A stretch of DNA of 64,000 bases from Cellulophaga sp. HaHa_2_95 (GTDB lineage: Bacteria; Bacteroidota; Bacteroidia; Flavobacteriales; Flavobacteriaceae). This document shows, piece after piece, positions 25,251-31,544 of this stretch; position 1 is the first letter of the stretch; each line of letters opens with the position of its first letter. The DNA lies in NCBI RefSeq assembly GCF_019278565.1, contig NZ_CP058988.1, positions 2,480,001 to 2,544,000 of the forward strand, written 5' to 3'. The notes beneath the pieces are model-generated. The model saw only the letters and a program-made list of their open reading frames with translations. It was not told the DNA's origin and did no database searches. The position numbers and the translations under genes were made by a program.

Positions 25251-26093
25251 TCAGTTATACAAGGTATTATCATGCGCGATCACATGCTCTTTTACCTTAA
25301 GTTGAAATTCTTGTGGTGTTTGTCCTGCATGTTGTTTAAAAAAGCGACTGAAGTACGAATGATCTTTGAAGTCTAAATTATAGGCTATTTCTTTAATTGT
25401 ATTTTCACTGTGTATGATTTGACGTTTTGCTTCCAAGATTAACCGATCATGAATTAATTGCACGCCTGTTTTGTCTAATTTTTCTTTTAAAATCTGATTG
25501 AGGCGTTTGGCACTAATACCTAATTGTGCTGCATAAAATTTAGCAGTACGTTCTTCTTTATAATTATTCTCTAATAACAACATAAACTCATAAACACGTT
25601 TTTCATTAATGTCTTGTAGGGTAAAATGTTGCTCTTTTAAATGTATTAGCTTTAATAAGAATACTTTTAATAAGGCTTTGATCATCACCAAGTTCACCGT
25701 TGGTTTGTTATAATCTTCTTCTAAAAGTTGTAAAACCGAAACCAAACCTTTAGAAGTCTCCTCATTCACTTGCAAACAGGAAAATTCGCCTTGTATGTTG
25801 AACATTCTAAAAACATCCATCAGAAATTCCTTCAAATCACCTTCTAATAATTCTTGTTTAAAAGAAATTAAAACGCCATTTTTTCCTGCTTTGTTTAATT
25901 GATGCACCCGGTAAGGTGGAATCAAATAAATCCAATCGCCCTTTAAGGTTTGAAAATCATGCTGTGGCACATGCAGCGCATCTTCATTCCGTAGCCATAC
26001 AATCTCAAAGAAATCTCTTCGCGCAGGATCATTTAAATAGGCCGGAGGGCAATTTCCTAAATCTCGAATATATAATACTTTATCACTAAGCAT
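25251..26093 (-). CDS. AraC-family transcriptional regulator
   Basis: A 280-residue regulator. The N-terminal half (about 1-160) is a cupin-like ligand domain with PQHDF, YLIPPYRVHQLNKAGKNGV. The C-terminal 100 residues are the double helix-turn-helix, with AKFYAAQLGISAKRLNQIL and the second motif IKEIAYNLDFKDHSYFSRFF. It is divergent from the formaldehyde-fixation genes hxlB/hxlA across 233 bases that contain direct repeats of AraC type, so it probably controls them. The effector is unknown; formaldehyde or a sugar are the natural guesses. Confidence 0.88.
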   Translation of the reverse strand: MLSDKVLYIRDLGNCPPAYLNDPARRDFFEIVWLRNEDALHVPQHDFQTLKGDWIYLIPPYRVHQLNKAGKNGVLISFKQELLEGDLKEFLMDVFRMFNIQGEFSCLQVNEETSKGLVSVLQLLEEDYNKPTVNLVMIKALLKVFLLKLIHLKEQHFTLQDINEKRVYEFMLLLENNYKEERTAKFYAAQLGISAKRLNQILKEKLDKTGVQLIHDRLILEAKRQIIHSENTIKEIAYNLDFKDHSYFSRFFKQHAGQTPQEFQLKVKEHVIAHDNTLYN

Positions 26094-26217
26094 AGTACGG
26101 GTGTTTTTGGCATTCTATAGTGTTTTAACTATCTGCCTATTATCGCCCTAAAAACGTAGGGTTTCCAAAATGTACCACAAAAATAGCGAATAACACCATC
26201 GTTTTTTATCATTAGGG

Positions 26218-26247
26218 CAAATAGTACCAGACAACTATCAAATAGTA
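26218..26247 (+). promoter_or_regulatory. Direct repeat CAAATAGTA x2, probable AraC-type binding site
   Basis: CAAATAGTA occurs at 26218-26226 and again at 26239-26247, start to start 21 bp, exactly two helical turns. It lies directly upstream of the hxlB promoter. Direct half-sites 21 bp apart are the standard layout for AraC-family activators. Confidence 0.62.
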
Positions 26248-26253
26248 TAACTC

Positions 26254-26280
26254 TTTAGCTTAAAAGCAGCAATAACTTTG
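26254..26280 (+). promoter_or_regulatory. Promoter of hxlB (TAACTTTG at 26273-26280)
   Basis: TAACTTTG matches the TAnnTTTG element of Bacteroidota exactly. A weak TTTAG near 26254 could be the upstream element. The start of transcription is expected near 26287, giving a leader of about 40 bases. Confidence 0.6.
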
Positions 26281-26326
26281 TACTCGAAAGTACAGAACAA
26301 TCAAATAAAGCATCAAATCAAAGGCA

Positions 26327-26911
26327 ATGAAAAGCATACTCCATGTTAAAGAGACTCAATTAGTAGAAAGTGCTATGAACACCATTATGGATGAGCATAT
26401 AAAACTGGTACATCTGATAACGTATGAAGAAATAGCAGGGCTAATTCCTACGCTTACCAATGCCAAACATATTTTTATTATGGGCGCTGGTAGAACGGGA
26501 CTAATGATGAAAGCCGCTGCGATGCGATTAATGCATTTAGGGTATAAGGTTCATGTGGTCGGTGAGACTACGGCACCGGCAATTATGGAAGGGGATATCT
26601 TGATCGCAGGTTCTGGTTCTGGAACTACGAGTGGGATAGTTAGCGCGGCAGAAACGGCAAAAAAAGTAGGGGCTGAAGTACTATGTTTTACAACCAATCC
26701 CGCATCTGAATTGGCACAGCTGGCGAAACACACAGTAACCATTCCCGCAGCACAGAAGCAAGAAAGAGATACAGCAGTTTCCCAACAATATGCAGGCAGC
26801 CTCTTTGAGCAATCCTTATTATTAGTTTTTGATGCGCTGATACAAACACTCTGGGAATTAGACGGCAGTACTGCTTCCGAATTATGGAAGCGCCATGCCA
26901 ATATGGAATAA
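26327..26911 (+). CDS. hxlB: 6-phospho-3-hexuloisomerase
   Basis: A 194-residue SIS-domain protein. The motif IFIMGAGRTGLMMKAAAMRLMHLG is the phosphosugar-binding loop, followed by EGDILIAGSGSGTTSG and the conserved E/H residues of the family. The usual length is about 180-190. It isomerises D-arabino-hex-3-ulose 6-phosphate to fructose 6-phosphate, the second step of the ribulose monophosphate pathway. Its neighbour, 47 bases downstream, is the synthase of the same pathway, which settles the assignment. A promoter and a likely AraC site lie upstream. Confidence 0.9.
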   Translation: MKSILHVKETQLVESAMNTIMDEHIKLVHLITYEEIAGLIPTLTNAKHIFIMGAGRTGLMMKAAAMRLMHLGYKVHVVGETTAPAIMEGDILIAGSGSGTTSGIVSAAETAKKVGAEVLCFTTNPASELAQLAKHTVTIPAAQKQERDTAVSQQYAGSLFEQSLLLVFDALIQTLWELDGSTASELWKRHANME

Positions 26912-26958
26912 TACGAAGAATACACATAGAAATTAAGAATAGTTTAAAAGAGAAGAAA

Positions 26959-27588
26959 ATGGCAAAATTACAAGTAGCAATAGATTTATTAGATATAGAC
27001 GAAGCAATAGCTTTGGCAACTAAAGTAGCTCCGTACATAGATATCATAGAATTGGGTACCCCGCTTATTAAAAGCGAAGGACTAGCAGGAATTAGAAAGA
27101 TGAAAGATGCTTTTCCTGATAAAATGGTGTTAGCAGATTTTAAAACGGCCGATGCCGGAGAATTAGAAGCAAATATGGCTTTTGGTGCAGGAGCAGACTA
27201 CATTACTGTTTTAGGGGCAACAGGAGATTCTACCATTGCGGGAGCAGTAAAAGCAGCTAAGGAACATGGTAAAGGAGTTGTTGTAGATACTATCGGAGTA
27301 AAAGACAGAGTAAAGCGTGCAAAAGAAGCTATCGCTTTAGGAGCAGAGTTTGTAGAATTACATGCAGGTTTAGATGAGCAGGCAGAAGATGGATACTCTA
27401 TACAAGTACTGATAGACGAAGCAGCAAGAGCAGGAGTAGCTGTTTCTATAGCGGGTGGTGTTAATTTAAAAAGCATTACTGCAGTTAAAAATTCTGGAGT
27501 TATAGTTGCTGTTGCAGGTGCCGCAATTTATGGCGCGGAAGATCCAGCAAAAGCCGCTCAAGAGTTACAGGCGCTAGCAATGGCTTAA
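26959..27588 (+). CDS. hxlA: 3-hexulose-6-phosphate synthase
   Basis: A 209-residue TIM-barrel protein of the OMP decarboxylase suprafamily, from the ATG at 26959; an upstream in-frame ATG at 26884 lies inside hxlB and is less likely. Seen: LQVAIDLLDIDEAI at the start, PLIKSEG, the metal/phosphate-binding VLADFKTADAGE, GADYITVLGATGD, and SIAGGVN and VAVAGAAI at the phosphate site. It condenses formaldehyde with ribulose 5-phosphate. Together with hxlB it fixes or detoxifies formaldehyde. Confidence 0.9.
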   Translation: MAKLQVAIDLLDIDEAIALATKVAPYIDIIELGTPLIKSEGLAGIRKMKDAFPDKMVLADFKTADAGELEANMAFGAGADYITVLGATGDSTIAGAVKAAKEHGKGVVVDTIGVKDRVKRAKEAIALGAEFVELHAGLDEQAEDGYSIQVLIDEAARAGVAVSIAGGVNLKSITAVKNSGVIVAVAGAAIYGAEDPAKAAQELQALAMA

Positions 27589-27623
27589 TCGTTTTGTAAA
27601 TTGAATAAGCAGTTTTTATAAGT

Positions 27624-27656
27624 ACAAATCCCCATTACGGCATTATGGGGATTTGT
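27624..27656 (+). terminator. Terminator after hxlA
   Basis: ACAAATCCCCAT pairs with ATGGGGATTTGT across a 9-base loop, 36 bases after the stop. The T tract is short (TTATT), so strength is uncertain. Confidence 0.75.
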
Positions 27657-27812
27657 TATTTGGTATAGGTGCTAATGGTTTCTAAGGGTAGTAGGTAGCG
27701 GGTACAACAAATATTTAAGAGTATTTGTAGTATTTTAATTACGGATTGCGATGCTATTGCTCCGCATTTATCAATAATTTTGGATATCTTAGGTATTAAA
27801 AACCAAATTGTT

Positions 27813-28190
27813 ATGACCGTATTAGATTATGTAATTATTGCCTTAAAACTTATTGTTTCTTTAAGCATCTTAAATGTGTGGTTATTGCAACCCCAAAAAG
27901 CGACCAAATGGCGTGGCGGCGCTGCTACGACAATCAAAGAAGAGTTTAAAGCGTATGGCTTATCAGAAACATTTTGTTACGTGATTGGCTTTTTAAAAAT
28001 AACTTTAGCGTTGATTCTTTTAGCCTCTATAAAATTTGAAAGTTTAAGCTTAATAGGGAGTCTAGGATTAACCTTTTTATTATTGGGGTCTATCGTGATG
28101 CATTTTAAAATAAAAGACCCGCTATATAAATCATTTCCAGCCTTTTTGTTTGTGGTGATGAATTTAGGTATAGCCTATTTCTATCTTTAA
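27813..28190 (+). CDS. DoxX-like small membrane protein
   Basis: About 125 residues from the ATG at 27813 (a TTG 11 codons upstream is possible). It has four hydrophobic segments and a DoxX-like layout: a helix with LNVWLLQ, then FCYVIGFLKITLALILL, GLTFLLLGSIVMHFKIKD, and SFPAFLFVVMNLGIAYF. DoxX-like proteins are poorly understood inner-membrane proteins. It meets a related gene head-on; the two stops overlap by 4 bases. Confidence 0.7.
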   Translation: MTVLDYVIIALKLIVSLSILNVWLLQPQKATKWRGGAATTIKEEFKAYGLSETFCYVIGFLKITLALILLASIKFESLSLIGSLGLTFLLLGSIVMHFKIKDPLYKSFPAFLFVVMNLGIAYFYL

Positions 28191-28537
28191 AAATACAGGG
28201 TATACGTCTTAAATGCAATGATACTATTAAGTACGGCAAAGAAGAAAGACGGAGAAGATTGTAAAAAATTATCTTTGATTTTTAACCGAACGATAAATCC
28301 TGCTAACATTAGAATACTTAATCCTATAGCTGCTATAAAAAGCACTAAAGGTTGAAGGTATAATCCGATAACTAAACCCATGGCACCAAGTAGTTGCAAG
28401 TATCCTGTGGTGCGTCTAAATCGGACTAAATTATACCGTACAAACTCGTTGATTATAAAATCGGAGTAAAAACAACTGAATCCGAAATATAGAAAAGCCA
28501 GACTAGAAAACCAGATTAATAGAGGCAATAGATTCAC
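28187..28537 (-). CDS. DoxX-like small membrane protein, paralogue of its convergent neighbour
   Basis: A 116-residue protein with four hydrophobic segments. The C-terminal part, GFIVRLKIKDNFLQSSPSF and FAVLNSIIAF, lines up with VMHFKIKDPLYKSFPAF and FVVMNLGIAYF of the gene at 27813-28190, so the two are distant paralogues. It also keeps the GYLQLLGAMGLVIGLY helix expected of the family. Its stop overlaps that of its paralogue by 4 bases. Confidence 0.65.
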   Translation of the reverse strand: MNLLPLLIWFSSLAFLYFGFSCFYSDFIINEFVRYNLVRFRRTTGYLQLLGAMGLVIGLYLQPLVLFIAAIGLSILMLAGFIVRLKIKDNFLQSSPSFFFAVLNSIIAFKTYTLYF

Positions 28538-28610
28538 AACATTTTTAGCTAAAGTTAATGATATTTAAAAAGATATAGGCTTAGTAGTTTACTAGAAATT
28601 TATATAATAA

Positions 28611-28637
28611 AAAACCGACCTGTAAAGGTCGGTTTTT
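28611..28637 (-). terminator. Terminator of the sigma-factor gene
   Basis: Downstream of rpoD on the minus strand, an ACCGACC/GGTCGGT stem with a 6-base loop is flanked by A and T runs, so it should work in both directions. Confidence 0.85.
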
Positions 28638-28658
28638 TATTATATGCATATGTGTTTT

Positions 28659-29519
28659 CTATAAGTACGCCTTTAGCACTTCCTTTTGCGATTTTCTACG
28701 CAATAGTCTAATGGCTTTTTCTCTAATCTGTCTTACGCGTTCTCTGGTAATTTCAAATACTTCACCAATTTCAGTTAAACTCATTGGTGCTTTTACACCA
28801 ATCCCATAATACAGACGTATAATTTCACTTTCTCTACTCGGCAGAGTGTTTAATAAATCTCCGATATCAGAAGTAAGTGATTCTTCCATCATTTTTGAAT
28901 CAGGGCTGTTGGTTTCTTTAGACTGTACTACATTATATAGGTTAGAATCTTCGCCTTCTTTGAAAGGAGCATCCATAGAAAGGTGCTTTCCAGAATTTTT
29001 CATCGCCACTTTTACTTGTGCCGTACTCATGTCTAATTCTCTTGCAATTTCAATAGCACTTGGTGGTCTTTGGTAGCTTTGCTCTAAATAAGAAAAGACT
29101 TTGTTTATTTTGCTGATTTCCCCAATCTTATTCAAAGGTAAACGTACCATTCTTGATTGTTCCGATATCGCTTGTAAAATTGCTTGTCTGATCCACCAAA
29201 CAGCATAGGAGATAAATTTAAATCCTCTAGTTTCATCAAAACGCTTGGCTGCTTTTACAAGTCCAACATTTCCTTCGTTAATTAAATCGGAAAGACGCAA
29301 TCCGCTTCCTTGATATTGTTTCGCTACCGAAACTACAAAACGCAAGTTGGCGTTTACTAAAGTGTTTAATGCAACTTGATCTCCTTCACGAATTCTTTTT
29401 GCCATTTCTACTTCCTCATCAACAGTAATCATATCTAATTTTGATATTTCTTGAAAATACTTTTCTAATGATTTCGTATCTCTGTTTGTAATTTGTTTAG
29501 TGATCTTTAGTTGCCTCAT
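28659..29519 (-). CDS. rpoD: RNA polymerase primary sigma factor (RpoD/SigA type)
   Basis: A 286-residue sigma-70 factor. Region 2 is clear: LRFVVSVAKQYQGSGLRLSDLINEGN, then GFKFISYAVWWIRQAILQAI. Region 3 follows and region 4 ends with the helix-turn-helix LTEIGEVFEITRERVRQIREKAI. Region 1.1 is absent and the N terminus is short, which is the normal size for the primary sigma factor of Bacteroidota (about 287 residues, and the one that uses TAnnTTTG promoters). The gene stands alone with its own terminator. A 10-bp palindrome lies about 110 bases upstream of the start. Confidence 0.95.
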   Translation of the reverse strand: MRQLKITKQITNRDTKSLEKYFQEISKLDMITVDEEVEMAKRIREGDQVALNTLVNANLRFVVSVAKQYQGSGLRLSDLINEGNVGLVKAAKRFDETRGFKFISYAVWWIRQAILQAISEQSRMVRLPLNKIGEISKINKVFSYLEQSYQRPPSAIEIARELDMSTAQVKVAMKNSGKHLSMDAPFKEGEDSNLYNVVQSKETNSPDSKMMEESLTSDIGDLLNTLPSRESEIIRLYYGIGVKAPMSLTEIGEVFEITRERVRQIREKAIRLLRRKSQKEVLKAYL

Positions 29520-29626
29520 ATATGTGTTTTAGTTACTATTTCTTTTCCTTATTATACACTTTTTTCTACGTTATTCCTAATAAAATGGCATATAATATCA
29601 AAAAAAAGCTAAAAATGGCTATTTTT

Positions 29627-29652
29627 TGACGAAAAAGGGTGTTTTTTCGTCA
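29627..29652. promoter_or_regulatory. Palindrome in the rpoD upstream region
   Basis: TGACGAAAAA and TTTTTCGTCA are perfect 10-base inverted arms with a 6-base centre (GGGTGT), about 110-130 bases upstream of the rpoD start. It has no T run after the stem, so a terminator is unlikely; an operator or mRNA structure is possible. Confidence 0.5.
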
Positions 29653-29798
29653 TTTCAATAAAAATAGGAGTGTAGTAATACTCGTTTTTGCCCTATCCTC
29701 TAATCATTTCCCTGTATAACCGAACGGTGCAAACAGGCGCCAAGCGTTGTATTCTCTAAAGGATAGTAGTGGCATTTCTTTTCTAAAAACAGGTGTAT

Positions 29799-29840
29799 AA
29801 AAAATGCCTCTCTAAAGCGGACTTCAAAAAGGCATTTTTT
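29799..29840 (-). terminator. Terminator of the beta-helix lipoprotein gene
   Basis: AAAAAATGCCT pairs with AGGCATTTTTT across 20 bases. In the minus direction it follows the lipoprotein stop by 19 bases. Confidence 0.7.
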
Positions 29841-29858
29841 AGGGTAGAACAATAGCGA

Positions 29859-31235
29859 CTACCAACCGTCTAGTACACATTGCATGGTATAGGGTTCATT
29901 TTCTGATAAAGGCAAATCTTGTAATGCATCTTCTAAATAATTACCACTAGCTATACCGGTTGCATTTTTAAATCGGTAGGACCAGCAATACCTAAGATTC
30001 GTGTGTTCCTGAGAATAGGTCACTAAATTATCTTCTAAGATTAAGTTGTCAAAATCAGAAAACGCAGCAAAATACCCGTAGAATTTATTTCTGCGAACAT
30101 CGGCATCCGCACTTTTATACATATACATACCACAATTGTTCATGACATTATCATGTACATAAGTAGCGCGGCTATGGCCTTTGTCGCCACCGCTAGAGTA
30201 TTGTATGTATCCTAACCTACCATTTACAGAGCCACTAAGCATGGTAATAGTATTTCTTGCAATAATATTATGGGTTTTATGCCAAGACACAAGCGGCCCA
30301 TCTATATACTCATTGCCTTCTCCTTGTTCTAATACATTGTCTAAAATGTATACATTTTTACCACTAGTATTCACAATATCTCCACCCGTATTATGATGAA
30401 AATAATTGTTCTGGATCAGGATATCTTCATCTACACGCCCAGCACCTTCTATATCTATTCCAAATTGCGGACTCGTACCATTTATATGGTGTATTTCATT
30501 ATCAGTGATGGTAATACGGGTACCGCCCACTACAGAAATTCCCTGTCTGCGGTTGTTGTAAATGGTGTTGTTGGTAAAAGTAACATCCGTAGCTTCTAAA
30601 ACAAGTGAACCATCACCAGTGGTATTTCTTATAATCATATGGTCAATAAGGACAACGTTACTATCGTTCCAAACACAAATTCCATGGCCTTCATCATGTG
30701 CTACCTTATTATCACTCTCGCGAGGCGTAAATACATGGGTGTCTCTATCGCCTTGGATAATACCGTCTCTAACAATAATATTATCGCCATCTAAACTAAG
30801 TACGCAGTAGTTCCATTTATCATTGGTGTCTATTTCTAGAATAGCCCCTTCAGCAAACACAAACTCCGTATTCTCGTGTATTTCTATTCCACCTTGGTAA
30901 ATGTCATTTTTCTCTTCACCTACCAAATAAGTCCCCTCCGGAAGCGTAACGGTAGCAAAACCTTCCGCATGTGCCCAATCTATAGCTGCCTGTAAATTGG
31001 TGGTGGTCGTTGCCGCATCGGTGCCATTATTAGGAATATTCCATTGTGCTATATCTATAGTATAGGCTTCGGTGCTCCTCATTGCAGGGAGTACAGAGCT
31101 GAAATTGAGTTCTGGTAAGCCAGCGTCATCTAAATTTTCTGTAGTTACTGTTTCCAGAACGTTGAGCTCGTCTTGCTTACAAGAGTATAAAGCCAATAGC
31201 GCGACAAGAAATAAGGTATAATGGGTCTTTTTCAT
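29859..31235 (-). CDS. Right-handed beta-helix lipoprotein (pectate-lyase-like fold)
   Basis: A 458-residue lipoprotein (LYSC, Cys19). After a linker, residues from about 70 on show stacked beta-helix turns: VTLPEGTYLV, GIEIHENTEFVFAEGAILEI, then many N/D/G repeats of the form VVLIDHMIIRNTTG, VTFTNNTIYNN and ITITDNEIHH. GGDIVNTSG and VLEDN-like asparagine ladders continue to the C terminus. This fold is used by polysaccharide lyases and hydrolases and by epimerases. No catalytic set could be pinned down, so a substrate is not claimed; algal polysaccharide is a plausible guess from the neighbourhood. It is divergent from the helicase gene. Confidence 0.75.
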   Translation of the reverse strand: MKKTHYTLFLVALLALYSCKQDELNVLETVTTENLDDAGLPELNFSSVLPAMRSTEAYTIDIAQWNIPNNGTDAATTTTNLQAAIDWAHAEGFATVTLPEGTYLVGEEKNDIYQGGIEIHENTEFVFAEGAILEIDTNDKWNYCVLSLDGDNIIVRDGIIQGDRDTHVFTPRESDNKVAHDEGHGICVWNDSNVVLIDHMIIRNTTGDGSLVLEATDVTFTNNTIYNNRRQGISVVGGTRITITDNEIHHINGTSPQFGIDIEGAGRVDEDILIQNNYFHHNTGGDIVNTSGKNVYILDNVLEQGEGNEYIDGPLVSWHKTHNIIARNTITMLSGSVNGRLGYIQYSSGGDKGHSRATYVHDNVMNNCGMYMYKSADADVRRNKFYGYFAAFSDFDNLILEDNLVTYSQEHTNLRYCWSYRFKNATGIASGNYLEDALQDLPLSENEPYTMQCVLDGW

Positions 31236-31340
31236 ATTATTTTTTTAGAAATAATTTAAGATGTAAACGGACATGCTACCCTTAAGTTTTAGGCAAAGCT
31301 CACCCATTAGATAGTAAACAGAATTTTTAATGAATTAGTA

Positions 31341-31377
31341 TACCACTACCGCACTAGTGTGTTGAAGCGGAGTGGTA
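31341..31377. repeat. Inverted repeat, 11 bp arms with one bulged base
   Basis: TACCACTACCGC (31341-31352) and GCGGAGTGGTA (31367-31377) pair with a single unpaired A, loop 14 bases. Confidence 0.6.
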
Positions 31378-31452
31378 AATTCCTTTTTTTTGAATGTTAT
31401 TCGAAATACGAAGGAGGAAAGCAAAGCGCCATACGACAGTCTTTTTTCTTGA

Positions 31453-31472
31453 CACTGTGGGAAACCGCAGTG
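31453..31472 (+). promoter_or_regulatory. Hairpin with GAAA tetraloop in helicase leader
   Basis: CACTGTGG and CCGCAGTG pair over 8 bp (one G-U) and close a GAAA loop of the stable GNRA type, 73 bases before the helicase ATG. No U tract follows. Either an RNA structure or a protein site. Confidence 0.5.
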
Positions 31473-31544
31473 GGGTGGATCTTAAAATTCACTATATTTA
31501 TTTTTCCCTCCTAGAATATAATATTTAATTTAAAACAAAGTATA

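Larger units (their letters stand above)
29520..29858. other. Intergenic region between rpoD and beta-helix lipoprotein genes
   Basis: It holds the palindrome at 29627-29652 near the rpoD side and the beta-helix terminator at 29799-29840. No ORF or tRNA was seen. Confidence 0.6.
31236..31544. other. Intergenic region with two hairpins upstream of the helicase
   Basis: The 309 bases between the divergent lipoprotein and helicase genes are relatively GC-rich for the window. They contain a bulged inverted repeat at 31341-31377 and a GAAA-loop hairpin at 31453-31472, listed separately. No ORF was seen. Confidence 0.6.

Noticed and set aside
26884-26958. An earlier ATG for hxlA
   Set aside because: It lies inside hxlB and adds 25 residues that do not match the family; the ATG at 26959 fits the usual N terminus.
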